64,000 bases of DNA from NCBI RefSeq assembly GCF_026967795.1, contig NZ_JAPVBH010000002.1, positions 434,001 to 498,000 on the forward strand. The letters are read 5' to 3'. Source of the stretch: Modestobacter sp. VKM Ac-2986 (GTDB taxonomy: Bacteria > Actinomycetota > Actinomycetes > Mycobacteriales > Geodermatophilaceae). Positions 15,492 to 24,022 of this stretch are shown in pieces (position 1 is the stretch's first letter; each line of letters starts with the position of its first letter). The position numbers and the translations under genes were made by a program. A model generated the notes under the pieces. The model was not told the DNA's origin, did no database searches, and saw only the letters and a program-made list of their open reading frames with translations.

Positions 15492-18302
15492 ATGAGTGCC
15501 ACGCAGCAGTCGGACGGAGACCCCGCCCGCATCACCGGCAGCCCCCGCGCGGTCATCACCGACGGGCGGCCGAGCCAGCTCCCCGACACCGACCCGGACG
15601 AGACCCAGGAGTGGCTGGAGTCCCTCGACGCGGTCGTCGACAACGCCGGTCGCAACCGCGCCCGCTACCTGATGCTCCGCATGCTGGAGCGCAGCCGCGA
15701 GCAGCAGGTCGGCGTCCCGGCGCTGCGGAGCACCGACTACATCAACACGATCGCCCCGGAGCAGGAGCCCTGGTTCCCCGGCGACGAGGACGTCGAGCGC
15801 CGGATCCGCGCCTACATCCGGTGGAACGCCGCGATCATGGTCCACCGCGCCCAGCGGCCGGGCATCTCCGTCGGCGGCCACATCTCCTCCTACGCCTCCT
15901 CGGCGTCGCTGTACGAGGTGGGCTTCAACCACTTCTTCCGCGGCAAGGACCACCCGGGCGGCGGCGACCAGATCTACTTCCAGGGCCACTCCTCCCCCGG
16001 CATCTACGCCCGCGGCTACCTCGAGGGCCGGCTCGACGAGCACCAGCTCGACGGCTTCCGCCAGGAGGTCAGCCACACCGGCGGTGGGCTCTCGTCCTAC
16101 CCGCACCCGCGGCTGATGCCCGGCTTCTGGGAGTTCCCCACCGTCTCCATGGGCCTCGGCCCGATGAACGCGATCTACCAGGCGCGGTTCAACCGCTACC
16201 TGCACGACCGCGGCATCGCCGACACCTCCGACCAGCACGTCTGGGCGTTCCTCGGCGACGGCGAGATGGACGAGGTCGAGTCGATCGGCCCCATCGGTCT
16301 GGCCGCCCGCGAGGAGCTGGACAACCTCACGTTCGTCGTCAACTGCAACCTGCAGCGCCTCGACGGCCCGGTCCGCGGCAACGGCAAGGTCATCCAGGAG
16401 CTGGAGTCGATCTTCCGGGGTGCGGGCTGGAACGTCATCAAGGTCGTGTGGGGCCGGGGCTGGGACAAGCTCCTCGCCGCCGACCGCGACGGCGCGCTGG
16501 TGAACCTGATGAACAGCACGCCGGACGGCGACTACCAGACCTACAAGGCCGAGGACGGCGCCTACGTCCGCGAGCACTTCTTCGGTCGCGACCCCCGCAC
16601 CCGCAAGCTGGTCGAGGGCCTGTCGGACAAGGAGGTCTGGGACCTGCAGCGCGGCGGTCACGACTACCGCAAGGTCTACGCCGCCTACAAGGCCGCGATG
16701 GAGCACAAGGGCCAGCCCACGGTCATCCTCGCCAAGACCATCAAGGGCTGGACGCTGGGCAGCCACTTCGAGGGCCGCAACTCCACGCACCAGATGAAGA
16801 AGCTGACGGCCGAGGACCTGGCCAACTTCCGCGACCGGCTGCACCTGCCGATCCCGGACGAGGCACTCGACAAGACCCTGCCGCCCTACTACAAGCCCGC
16901 CGCGGACTCCGACGAGATGCAGTACATGCTCGAGCGGCGTCAGGCGCTGGGTGGGTCGATCCCCCGCCGCCGGCACACCGCCGCGCAGCTCAAGGCCCCC
17001 GACGACAAGGCCTTCGAGGTCGTCCGCCGGGGCTCGGGCAAGCAGGAGGTCGCCACCACCATGGCGTTCGTCCGGCTGCTCAAGGAGCTCATCAAGGACC
17101 CCGAGCTCGGCCCGCGCTTCGTACCGGTGATCCCCGACGAGGCCCGCACCTTCGGCCTGGACTCGCTGTTCCCGACGAAGAAGATCTACAACCCGCACGG
17201 CCAGAACTACACCTCGGTCGACCGCGAGCTGATGCTGGCCTACAAGGAGTCCACGACCGGGCAGATCCTGCACGAGGGGATCAACGAGGCCGGCTCCTCG
17301 GCGTCGTTCATCGCGGCCGGCACGTCGTACGCGACGCACGGCGAGGCCATGATCCCGATCTACATCTTCTACTCGATGTTCGGGTTCCAGCGCACCGCCG
17401 ACGAGTTCTGGGCGGCCGCCGACCAGATGACCCGCGGCTTCCTGCTGGGCGCCACCGCAGGCCGGACGACGCTCAACGGCGAGGGGCTGCAGCACGAGGA
17501 CGGTCACTCGCTGCTGCTGGCCGAGACCAACCCCGCCGTCGTGTCCTACGACCCCGCGTTCTCCTACGAGGTCGGGCACATCGTCAAGGACGCCCTCCGC
17601 CGGATGTACGGCGAGGACCCGGGCGCGCCGCTGGGCGGCGACCGCGACCCGAACGTCATGTACTACCTGACGATCTACAACGAGCCCTACGTGCAGCCGG
17701 CCGAGCCCGCGGACCTGGACGTCACGGGCCTGCTGGCCGGGATCTACCGCTACGCCGAGGGCCCGGCCGACAAGGGCACCAAGGCGCAGGTCCTGGCCTC
17801 CGGCGTCGCCGTGCCGTGGGCGCTGCGGGCCCAGGAGCTGCTGGCCGAGGACTGGGGCGTGTCCGCCGACGTGTGGTCGGTGACGTCCTGGAACGAGCTG
17901 CGCCGCGAGGCCCTGGCCGCGGAGGAGTGGAACCTGCTCCACCCGGCCGAGGAGCCGAAGGTCCCCTTCGTCACGCAGAAGCTGGCCGACGCCCCCGGCC
18001 CGGTCGTGGCGGTGTCGGACTGGATGAAGGCGGTCCCGGACCTGCTGTCGCCGTTCATGCCGAACGGGATGGTCTCGCTGGGCACCGACGGGTTCGGTCT
18101 GTCCGACACCCGCCCGGCGCTGCGGCGGCACTTCCGGGTCGACGCCGAGTCGATCGTCGTCCGCACGCTGGCCTCGCTGGCCAACCGCGGCGAGATCGAG
18201 CGCGACGTCGTCCGCCAGGCGGTCGAGAAGTACAAGATCGGCGACGTCCAGGCCGCTCCGGAGGACACCAGCACCACCCCCGAGCAGCAGCCCGAGGCGT
18301 GA
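15492..18302 (+). CDS. aceE: Pyruvate dehydrogenase E1 component, homodimeric
   Basis: The 936-residue thiamine-diphosphate enzyme decarboxylates pyruvate and acetylates the lipoyl E2, feeding acetyl-CoA to the TCA cycle and fatty-acid synthesis. Diagnostic segments are the N-terminal [20 protein letters not shown], the TPP-binding motif [12 protein letters not shown] (about residue 253) followed by [16 protein letters not shown], and the YPYRIMIDDLE-like later domain represented by [19 protein letters not shown]-type sequence. Length fits the AceE family (about 890-940), not the alpha/beta heterotetramer. The ATG at 15492 has AGGAG 11 bp upstream; the ATG at 15484 is out of frame. The same neighbours (DUF3052, ahpE) flank aceE in mycobacteria. 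Confidence 0.96.
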   Translation: MSATQQSDGDPARITGSPRAVITDGRPSQLPDTDPDETQEWLESLDAVVDNAGRNRARYLMLRMLERSREQQVGVPALRSTDYINTIAPEQEPWFPGDEDVERRIRAYIRWNAAIMVHRAQRPGISVGGHISSYASSASLYEVGFNHFFRGKDHPGGGDQIYFQGHSSPGIYARGYLEGRLDEHQLDGFRQEVSHTGGGLSSYPHPRLMPGFWEFPTVSMGLGPMNAIYQARFNRYLHDRGIADTSDQHVWAFLGDGEMDEVESIGPIGLAAREELDNLTFVVNCNLQRLDGPVRGNGKVIQELESIFRGAGWNVIKVVWGRGWDKLLAADRDGALVNLMNSTPDGDYQTYKAEDGAYVREHFFGRDPRTRKLVEGLSDKEVWDLQRGGHDYRKVYAAYKAAMEHKGQPTVILAKTIKGWTLGSHFEGRNSTHQMKKLTAEDLANFRDRLHLPIPDEALDKTLPPYYKPAADSDEMQYMLERRQALGGSIPRRRHTAAQLKAPDDKAFEVVRRGSGKQEVATTMAFVRLLKELIKDPELGPRFVPVIPDEARTFGLDSLFPTKKIYNPHGQNYTSVDRELMLAYKESTTGQILHEGINEAGSSASFIAAGTSYATHGEAMIPIYIFYSMFGFQRTADEFWAAADQMTRGFLLGATAGRTTLNGEGLQHEDGHSLLLAETNPAVVSYDPAFSYEVGHIVKDALRRMYGEDPGAPLGGDRDPNVMYYLTIYNEPYVQPAEPADLDVTGLLAGIYRYAEGPADKGTKAQVLASGVAVPWALRAQELLAEDWGVSADVWSVTSWNELRREALAAEEWNLLHPAEEPKVPFVTQKLADAPGPVVAVSDWMKAVPDLLSPFMPNGMVSLGTDGFGLSDTRPALRRHFRVDAESIVVRTLASLANRGEIERDVVRQAVEKYKIGDVQAAPEDTSTTPEQQPEA

Positions 18303-18313
18303 CCCCCTCGGTC

Positions 18314-18354
18314 GGTCACCTGATCGCCGTCGTCCCGACGGTGATCAGGTGACC
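18314..18354 (+). terminator. Hairpin after aceE
   Basis: The arms 18314-18331 and 18337-18354 are 18 bp long with one mismatch and a 5-nt loop, beginning 11 bp past the aceE stop. It would serve as an aceE terminator. Its right arm is also the first half of the 29-bp palindrome of the cassette left repeat, so terminator and repeat overlap. Confidence 0.65.
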
Positions 18355-18412
18355 TGATCACCGTCTGTCCCCCCTCACCAGCATTGGTGAGGGGGGACAG
18401 TTGTTGGTGAGG
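18337..18412 (+). repeat. Left 76-bp inverted repeat of cassette 1
   Basis: It starts with a 29-bp odd palindrome (18337-18365, centre 18351). A perfect hairpin with 16-bp arms, 18365-18380 and 18385-18400 with a 4-nt loop, follows, then a TTGGTGAGG tail. Aligned by eye, its reverse complement matches 19523-19598 at 68 of 76 positions with no gaps. Confidence 0.85.
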
Positions 18413-18498
18413 CAGGACGGCGGTCCCCAGGCCCGGGCGTCGTCCACAGATCGGCCGGTGGCGTCCCTGTCACCTCGGGGACGACAGACCGTGTCGGC

Positions 18499-19512
18499 GT
18501 GCACCCGCTGCTGGACGACGCGATGAGACGCCACGCCGGCGTCTTCACCACCTCCGAGGCGCTGGCGGCCGGTGTCGACCGCAACGCCATCGCCCCGCTC
18601 GTGCGTGCCGGCACCTGGCGACGGCTCCGGTACGGGATCTACACGACAGGCGAAGTGTGGCGACGACACGAGGTGGAAGGCCGCACGCACCGGCTGGACT
18701 GCGCCGCCGCACTGCGGCGGCTCGGCGCTCCGGGGGCGACGGTCAGCCACACGTCGGCCGCACGACTGCACGGGCTGGTCGTCCCGAGGTCCCTCGACCA
18801 CGGGGTACGACTGACCGGCCCGGAGCAGTGGCGCACCGGCCGCGGGTACCGGATCAGCGCAGCCTCGCTGCCACCGGCGGACGTCGTGGTGCACGAAGGA
18901 CTGCCGATCACCGCCGTCACCCGAACACTCGCCGACGTGGGCCGGGAATGGTCGTTCACCGACACGGTGGTCGCCGTGGACGACTCACTGGCCGACGGCC
19001 GGACGACACTTCCGCAGCTGCAAGCCGCCGCGCTGGCCCAGACGCACTGGGTCGGCTGCGGCGACTCGGCACGTGCCTTCGGTGCGGCCCGGACCGGCGC
19101 GCACTCACCGCACGAGACCAGGACGCGGCTGGCACTACTGGCCGCCGGGTTGCCCGAGCCGTTGCTGCAGCAAGCCGTCCTGCTCGATGGCCGACTCGTC
19201 GCCGTCCTGGACATGTACTGGCCTGAAGCGGGCGTGTTCGTGGAGTGCGACGGGATGGTCAAGTACGCCGATCCGTGGCGCGGGCGCACCCCGGCCAAGG
19301 TCTTGTGGGCGGAGAAGCGCCGCCAAGACCACCTGCTGGACCTCGACCTGCACGGTGTGCGGGTCGCTCCGGACGACCTGCGCACGGACTGGCAGGCGAA
19401 GGTCGAGCGCCTCGGGACGCTGCTCGCGCGAGGCCGTGGGCACTCCCCGCGCTACCGGACGACGGCGTGGAACGGCGGACTGCGCACGCCGCACCGGGCC
19501 GCCACCGCCTGA
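18499..19512 (+). CDS. AbiEi-like winged-helix plus DUF559-like nuclease protein
   Basis: A 337-residue solitary protein. The N terminus (about residues 5-60) resembles the AbiEi-type winged helix (GVFTTSEALAAGVDRNAIAPLVRAG then RRLRYGIY, with the helix and wing in order). The middle resembles the AbiEi body (SHTSAARLHGL, TAVTRTLADVGREW). The C terminus looks like a DUF559/Vsr-type endonuclease core: E249 and D251 in VFVECDGMVKY and E272-D277 in EKRRQD. The final Arg usual after this strand in DUF559 is not clear. It could be the antitoxin-like arm of a TA system, but there is no AbiEii toxin gene nearby. Start GTG at 18499. The stop is 10 bp from the right repeat. Function unknown; a nuclease acting on DNA is the best inference. 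Confidence 0.75.
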   Translation: MHPLLDDAMRRHAGVFTTSEALAAGVDRNAIAPLVRAGTWRRLRYGIYTTGEVWRRHEVEGRTHRLDCAAALRRLGAPGATVSHTSAARLHGLVVPRSLDHGVRLTGPEQWRTGRGYRISAASLPPADVVVHEGLPITAVTRTLADVGREWSFTDTVVAVDDSLADGRTTLPQLQAAALAQTHWVGCGDSARAFGAARTGAHSPHETRTRLALLAAGLPEPLLQQAVLLDGRLVAVLDMYWPEAGVFVECDGMVKYADPWRGRTPAKVLWAEKRRQDHLLDLDLHGVRVAPDDLRTDWQAKVERLGTLLARGRGHSPRYRTTAWNGGLRTPHRAATA

Positions 19513-19522
19513 CGCCGTCCGA

Positions 19523-19598
19523 CCTCACCAACGTCTGTCCTACCGCAGCAACGCTGGTGAGGGAGGACAGACGGTGATCAGGTCACCTGATCACCGTC
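19523..19598 (-). repeat. Right 76-bp inverted repeat of cassette 1
   Basis: The inverted counterpart of 18337-18412. It ends with the same 29-bp palindrome (19570-19598), whose centre base is C instead of G, as expected for inversion. It starts 10 bp after the nuclease stop codon and ends 25 bp before the amidohydrolase stop. It could also end transcription from both sides. Confidence 0.85.
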
Positions 19599-19623
19599 TG
19601 TCCAGCCGAGCAGCTGCAGACCG

Positions 19624-20838
19624 TCAGCCGGCGAGGGCCTGGACCGCCATGAGGGCGTACATCGCGACGCCGGCGGGGAACGCCGACTCGTCGAACACCA
19701 CCAGGTTCGAGTGGTTGCCGGGCGCGGTGGCCGGGTCCAGCTCCGGCAGCCGGGCGCCGAGGAAGGCCATCGCGCCGGGCACCTGCTCGAGCACGTAGGA
19801 GAAGTCCTCCGCGCCCATGAGCGGCTGCGGCATGACCGTGCTCGCCTCCTCGCCCAGCAGGACGGCGGCGGCCTCGGTGACCTGCGCGGCGACGGCGGCG
19901 TCGTTGACGGTCACCGGGTAGCCCTCGACCCGCACGAACTCCCCGCGCAGCTCGTGGGCGGCGGCGACGTGCTCACCGACCCGCTGGACCGACGCCACCA
20001 TGTCGGCCCGCCGCTCCGGCGACAGGGTGCGGATGGTGCCGTGCACCAGCGCGGTCTCCGGGATGATGTTGTCGGTCCGGCCGGCCTCCAGGTGCCCCAC
20101 GGTGACCACGGCGGGGTCGAAGACGTCGACGCGGCGGGTGACCATCGACTGCAGCGCCAGGATGATCTCCGCGGCCACCGGCACCGGGTCGGCGGACATG
20201 TGCGGGGTCGAGGCGTGCCCGCCGCGGCCGTGCACGGTGATCGTGAACTGGTCGGCCGAGGCCATCATCGAGCCGGGCCGCACGTTGATCGTGCCGGTCG
20301 GGAACGCAGTGGAGATGTGCAGCGCGAACGCACCGCTGACCGGGGCGTCCGGGACGACGTCGAGCAGCCCCTCGTCGAGCATGAACCGGGCGCCGTGGTG
20401 GCCCTCCTCCCCCGGCTGGAACATGAACACGACCTGCCCGGCGAGGGTGTCGCGGCGCTCGGCGAGCAGCCGGGCCGCACCGACGAGCATCGCGACGTGG
20501 GTGTCGTGGCCGCAGGCGTGCATGACGCCGGGGTTCTCGGAGGCGAAGTCCAGGCCGGTGTCCTCGGCCACGGGCAGGGCGTCCATGTCCCCGCGCAGGA
20601 GGTAGGTGGGCCCGGGACGGCCACCGCGCAGCACGCCGACCACCGAGGTGGTGCTTGTGCCGGTGGTGACCTCGATCGGCAGGTCGGCCAGCGCCTCCAC
20701 GACGAGCGCCTGGGTGCGCGGCAGCTGCAGTCCGATCTCGGGCGTGCGGTGCAGGGCGCGGCGGAGCTCGACCGTGCGGTCGGCGTCGGCGCGGGCGGCG
20801 GCGAGCAGGTCAGCGGCAACGGATGCGTCGGCAGGCAT
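19624..20838 (-). CDS. M20-family amidohydrolase
   Basis: A 404-residue cytoplasmic metallopeptidase-like hydrolase of the M20D group (hippurate/N-acyl-amino-acid/IAA-amide hydrolases). Motifs for the two-metal site are visible: the HACGHDTH motif (GVMHACGHDTHVAML), the FQPGEEGHHGARFM segment with the catalytic Glu-Glu pair, and the later MGAEDFSYVL histidine/Glu region. A small dimerisation domain lies between (FTITVHGRGGHASTPH). It cleaves an amide bond of an N-acylated compound; the natural substrate cannot be told. I chose ATG 20838 over 20856 because the first residues of family members match MPADAS. It is tail-to-tail with cassette 1. Confidence 0.9.
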   Translation of the reverse strand: MPADASVAADLLAAARADADRTVELRRALHRTPEIGLQLPRTQALVVEALADLPIEVTTGTSTTSVVGVLRGGRPGPTYLLRGDMDALPVAEDTGLDFASENPGVMHACGHDTHVAMLVGAARLLAERRDTLAGQVVFMFQPGEEGHHGARFMLDEGLLDVVPDAPVSGAFALHISTAFPTGTINVRPGSMMASADQFTITVHGRGGHASTPHMSADPVPVAAEIILALQSMVTRRVDVFDPAVVTVGHLEAGRTDNIIPETALVHGTIRTLSPERRADMVASVQRVGEHVAAAHELRGEFVRVEGYPVTVNDAAVAAQVTEAAAVLLGEEASTVMPQPLMGAEDFSYVLEQVPGAMAFLGARLPELDPATAPGNHSNLVVFDESAFPAGVAMYALMAVQALAG

Positions 20839-20892
20839 GCGCCCAGTCTGTAGCAACGCTCACGACCACGGGAACCCGCTAGCGTGCCGCGC

Positions 20893-21492
20893 ATGTCCTG
20901 GGACGACAGCCGCCGATCGTCCACCGAGGCCGCGCACTGGTTCCTGTCCACGGTCGACCGGGTGGGCGACCGGTGGACGGCGCCCGGCCTCGGCGAGTGG
21001 GACGTGCGCGCCCTCGTCGGCCACACCAGCCGGTCCTTCCTCACGGTGGAGAGCTACCTCGCCCGGCCCGCCGCCACCGTCGAGGTGGGCTCGCCGGCGG
21101 ACTACTACGCGGCCACCCGGGCGATCGCGTCCTCCCCGGACGTCGCCGCGCGCGGACGGGACGCCGGCGCCGCGCTGGGTGCCACTCCTGCCGCCGCCCT
21201 GCACGAGATCGCCGCGCGGGTGCTCACCCTGGTCGGCACCTGCGACGGGACCGAGCTCCTGACGACGATCGCCGGCGGCATGCGGCTGGCCGACTACCTG
21301 CCGACCCGGACGTTCGAGCTGGTGGTGCACGGCCTCGACCTCGCCCGGGCACTCGGTGAGCCGCTCGACGTGCCCGCGCTGCCGGCCGCCGAGGCGCTGT
21401 CCCTGGTGGCCGGGCTCGCAGTCACCAGCGGGCAGGCCGGAGCGCTCCTGCTGGCCGCGACCGGCCGGACGACGGGGTTCTCAGTCCTCTGA
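20893..21492 (+). CDS. Maleylpyruvate isomerase N-terminal-like (mycothiol/DinB superfamily) protein
   Basis: A 199-residue protein of the mycothiol-dependent maleylpyruvate isomerase / DinB four-helix superfamily. The opening WDVRALVGHTSRSFL is the characteristic first metal helix with a histidine, and EIAARVLTLV plus PTRTFELVVHGLDLARALG give the later helices with the second histidine. These proteins may bind a metal and use mycothiol as cofactor; the specific reaction is unknown. The ATG at 20893 gives the first conserved residues; a GTG at 20884 is an alternative. Its last 12 bp overlap the end of the convergent cupin gene. Confidence 0.82.
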   Translation: MSWDDSRRSSTEAAHWFLSTVDRVGDRWTAPGLGEWDVRALVGHTSRSFLTVESYLARPAATVEVGSPADYYAATRAIASSPDVAARGRDAGAALGATPAAALHEIAARVLTLVGTCDGTELLTTIAGGMRLADYLPTRTFELVVHGLDLARALGEPLDVPALPAAEALSLVAGLAVTSGQAGALLLAATGRTTGFSVL

Positions 21493-21999
21493 CGCCCACG
21501 CCGGCCGCGCGGCGTCCAGCTGCCAGACCAGCACCCGGTCGCCGTCGCCGGGCTCCGGGCCCACGAGCACCTCGTCACCGCGGACGACCACCTGCAGCCC
21601 GTCCGGCACGCCGGGCCCGGCGATCCCGACCCACAGCCGGGCATCGGGGCGGCCCAGGTCGACCCAGCCGCTGGGCCGCAGCAGGACGTCGTGTGCCGGC
21701 TGCGCACCCGGGGCGGCCGCCCGCAGGTACGTCTGGACGACGTGCGCCCCGCCGGCGCCGGCCACCTCGTCGTGCTCCAGCCCGCGCCCGGCCCGCAGCA
21801 CCGCGACGTCCCCGGGCCCCAGCACCGCCTCCCGCCCCCAGGCGTGGCGCAGTGAGCCGGTCAGGAGCACCGCGACCACGTCGACGTCGGCGTGCGCGTG
21901 CCACCCGTAACCGGCGTCGGCACCCAGCCGGTCGTCGGCCATCCGCAGCAGCGGGCCCAGCGACCCGTCGTCCGGCTCCAGCAGCACCCGTGAGCTCAT
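21481..21999 (-). CDS. Cupin/pirin-like protein
   Basis: This 172-residue protein carries a single cupin barrel. GYGWHAHADVDVVAVLLTG resembles the pirin N-terminal metal-binding strand (two histidines) and GPGDVAVLRAGRGLEHDE resembles its second motif. It is shorter than full pirins, so the second cupin is absent or reduced. It may be a metal-dependent dioxygenase-like or regulatory protein; the substrate is unknown. Its ATG overlaps the PAP2 stop by 4 bp (ATGA), so both belong to one transcript. Its stop is read inside the end of the convergent neighbour. Confidence 0.75.
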   Translation of the reverse strand: MSSRVLLEPDDGSLGPLLRMADDRLGADAGYGWHAHADVDVVAVLLTGSLRHAWGREAVLGPGDVAVLRAGRGLEHDEVAGAGGAHVVQTYLRAAAPGAQPAHDVLLRPSGWVDLGRPDARLWVGIAGPGVPDGLQVVVRGDEVLVGPEPGDGDRVLVWQLDAARPAWASED

Positions 22000-22652
22000 C
22001 GGGTCAGCCTGCCCGGCAGCGCGCGGGCCGCAACCGCGACCAGCAGCGACCAGGCCACCCCCAGCGCCCAGCCGCCGAGGACGTCGGACAGGAAGTGCAC
22101 GCCCAGCCACATCCGGGTGCACCCCACGAGCAGCGCGAGCAGCACCCCGGCGACCGCCGCCCGGCGGCGTCCGGCCGGTGACAGCAGCGGCCAGGCGACC
22201 ACCAGCGCGACGGTGACCAGCGTGGCCACGCCCGAGGCGTGCCCGCTGGGGAAGCTCAGCGAGTCCAGTTCCGCACCGCCCTGGGCGAACTGCGGGCGCG
22301 GCCGCCCGACCAGCTCCTTGAGCAGCGTGGTCAGCGGCCCCACCAGCACGGTGGCGGCCAGCACCCAGCCGGCGGTCCGGTACGCGCGCCGCCGCACCAG
22401 CCAGACCAGCGCCGCCAGGACGACGACCGCCCGGAACGCCGAGGAGCCGGGCGCGGTGGCCACCTGCAGCGCCGCCTCGTGCAGCCCGGACCGGTCGTCG
22501 CCGGCGTACAGGGCCTCGCTGACCGCCCGGTCCACCCGCAGCACCGGCCCGGCCCCGGCCCTGACGGCCCAGCCGAGCAGCGCGAGCACCGTGAGGCAGA
22601 GGGCGACGACCGCCGTCGGCCGACCCGGACGGGCGGTGTGCACGCGCTCCAC
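21996..22652 (-). CDS. PAP2-family membrane phosphatase
   Basis: A 218-residue, about six-helix membrane protein. The three catalytic blocks of the PAP2/lipid phosphate phosphatase family are present: KELVGRPRP, the SFPSGHASG block with its histidine, and TRMWLGVHFLSDVLGG with the third arginine, histidine and Asp. It would dephosphorylate an isoprenoid or phosphatidyl lipid at the outer face of the membrane. I chose GTG 22652 (VERVHTARPG) because it places one helix before the conserved core; the much longer frame upstream overlaps fasR and is not coding. It is divergent from fasR, with 36 bp between start codons. Confidence 0.9.
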   Translation of the reverse strand: MERVHTARPGRPTAVVALCLTVLALLGWAVRAGAGPVLRVDRAVSEALYAGDDRSGLHEAALQVATAPGSSAFRAVVVLAALVWLVRRRAYRTAGWVLAATVLVGPLTTLLKELVGRPRPQFAQGGAELDSLSFPSGHASGVATLVTVALVVAWPLLSPAGRRRAAVAGVLLALLVGCTRMWLGVHFLSDVLGGWALGVAWSLLVAVAARALPGRLTR

Positions 22653-22688
22653 GATCCCCGACGACCCGGCCCGTGACAGGCTCGGGGC

Positions 22689-23876
22689 ATGGACGCAGCC
22701 GGACGGAGCGGGGAGAACGCCCCCTCGGAGGCGACGCTGCGCCGGCTCGAGCGCGCCTCGGGCGCCCTGGCGACGCAGGCCGTGGCCCGGATGGACGAGG
22801 AGCTGTCCTGGTTCCGGGCGATGCCGGCGGCCCAGCGCTCCTGGGTGACCCTGGTGGCCCAGGCCGGGATCGCCTCCCTCGTCGAGTGGTGCCGCAACCC
22901 CGGCCGTCCGCCGAAGCTGACCGGTGAGGTGTTCGGCGCCGCGCCCCGCGAGCTGATGCACGCCGTCCCGCTCAAGCGCTCGGTCGACCTGATCAAGGTC
23001 ACCGTCGAGGTCGTCGAGGACCGGGTCGGACAGGTCGCCGAGCCCGGGGACGCCGACCGGCTGCGGCTGACCGTGCTGCAGTTCAGCCGGGAGATCGCCT
23101 TCGCCGCCGCGCACGTGTACGCCAGCTTCGCGGAGAACCGCGGCGCCTGGGACGCCCGGCTGGAGGCGCTCGTCGTCGACGCCCTGGTGCGCGGCGACCG
23201 CTCCGAGGAGCTGCCCGGCCGGGCCGCCGCGCTGGGCTGGGCGGAGACCGAGCCGGTGTTCGTGCTGGTGGGGTCCGCGCCGCCGGACGGGCAGGACGCC
23301 CGCGCCGCCGTCCGGCGGGCCGCCCGGTCGCTGGGCTGCGAGGTGCTGGTCGGGGTGCACGCCGACGAGCTGGTCGTCGTCCTGGGCGGGGCCGCGGACC
23401 CGGCTGCGGTGACCGGCCGGGTCTGCCGGGAGTTCGGGCCGGGCCCGGTCGTGCGGGGTCCCCGGGTCGAGTCGCTGGCCCGTGCCGGGGAGTCCGCGAC
23501 CGCCGCACTGGCCGGGCTCCGCGCCGCGGCCGCCTGGCCCGACGCACCCCGGCCCGTGGAGGCCGAGGACCTGCTGCCCGAGCGCGCCCTGGACGGCGAC
23601 CCGCTGGCCCGGGCCGCGCTGTCGGAGCGGGTCGCCTCCCCGCTGCAGGACGCCGGCGGTGAGCTGCTGGAGACGGTGCGCACCGTGCTGGGCACCGGGG
23701 GCAACCTGGAGGCCAGCGCCCGCGCGCTGTTCGTGCACACCAACACCGTGCGCTACCGGCTCAAGCGCGCCGCCGAGCTCACCGGGTGCTCCGCGACCGA
23801 CCCGCGCGGGGCCTGGACGCTGCAGCTGGCCCTCGCCCTCGCGCAGCTCGAGGGCGACCGCTCGCTCTGGAACTGA
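22689..23876 (+). CDS. fasR: PucR-like transcriptional regulator of fatty-acid synthesis
   Basis: This 395-residue protein has a helical N-terminal half and a PucR C-terminal helix-turn-helix, seen as LLETVRTVLGTGGNLEASARALFVHTNTVRYRLKRAAELTG (split here for length: helices LLETVRTVLG, LEASARALF, NTVRYRLKRAAEL). The equivalent gene lies directly before fabD in Streptomyces (FasR, SCO2386) and mycobacteria (Rv2242). In Streptomyces it activates the fabD-fabH-acpP-fabF operon. Position, orientation and domain plan support the same role here. The effector is probably acyl-ACP/CoA derived, but nothing in the sequence shows it. Start ATG 22689. Confidence 0.85.
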   Translation: MDAAGRSGENAPSEATLRRLERASGALATQAVARMDEELSWFRAMPAAQRSWVTLVAQAGIASLVEWCRNPGRPPKLTGEVFGAAPRELMHAVPLKRSVDLIKVTVEVVEDRVGQVAEPGDADRLRLTVLQFSREIAFAAAHVYASFAENRGAWDARLEALVVDALVRGDRSEELPGRAAALGWAETEPVFVLVGSAPPDGQDARAAVRRAARSLGCEVLVGVHADELVVVLGGAADPAAVTGRVCREFGPGPVVRGPRVESLARAGESATAALAGLRAAAAWPDAPRPVEAEDLLPERALDGDPLARAALSERVASPLQDAGGELLETVRTVLGTGGNLEASARALFVHTNTVRYRLKRAAELTGCSATDPRGAWTLQLALALAQLEGDRSLWN

Positions 23877-24022
23877 CCGCCCCAGTTGTGGCCTCACCCA
23901 CCGACACGCGGCCGCGCGCGCGGTTGACGCGGTCGCAGTTGTAGGGATCCTCCAAAGATCCACGGGTGTTGTTCGTGGGCGATGCCAGCCCGCGCGCGCC
24001 GCCGGAATGGCACGGTGAACAT
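23877..24022 (+). promoter_or_regulatory. fabD promoter region, probable FasR target
   Basis: A 146-bp gap between fasR and fabD. It contains TTGACG at 23924-23929, a possible -35, and A/T-rich patches (AAAGAT, TAGGGAT) but no -10 at convincing spacing. By analogy with Streptomyces it should carry the FasR operator; the site itself is not identified here. Confidence 0.3.

Larger units (their letters stand above)
18337..19598 (+). mobile_element. Putative palindrome-bounded single-gene nuclease cassette (locus 1)
   Basis: A 1262-bp unit made of a 76-bp left repeat, one AbiEi/DUF559-like gene and a 76-bp right repeat in inverted orientation. It sits exactly between the aceE terminator region and the convergent amidohydrolase gene. 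The mobile interpretation is inference from the repeat pair and from the second cassette at 55256-56611; no target-site duplication could be recognised and no transposase is present. Confidence 0.45.

Noticed and set aside
15060-18131. 1023-codon minus-strand frame opposite aceE
   Set aside because: Antisense shadow of aceE, which is unmistakable on the other strand; no motif in the antisense product.
18499-19512. AbiE-type toxin-antitoxin operon
   Set aside because: Only the AbiEi-like gene is present; no AbiEii nucleotidyltransferase gene lies next to it at either locus.
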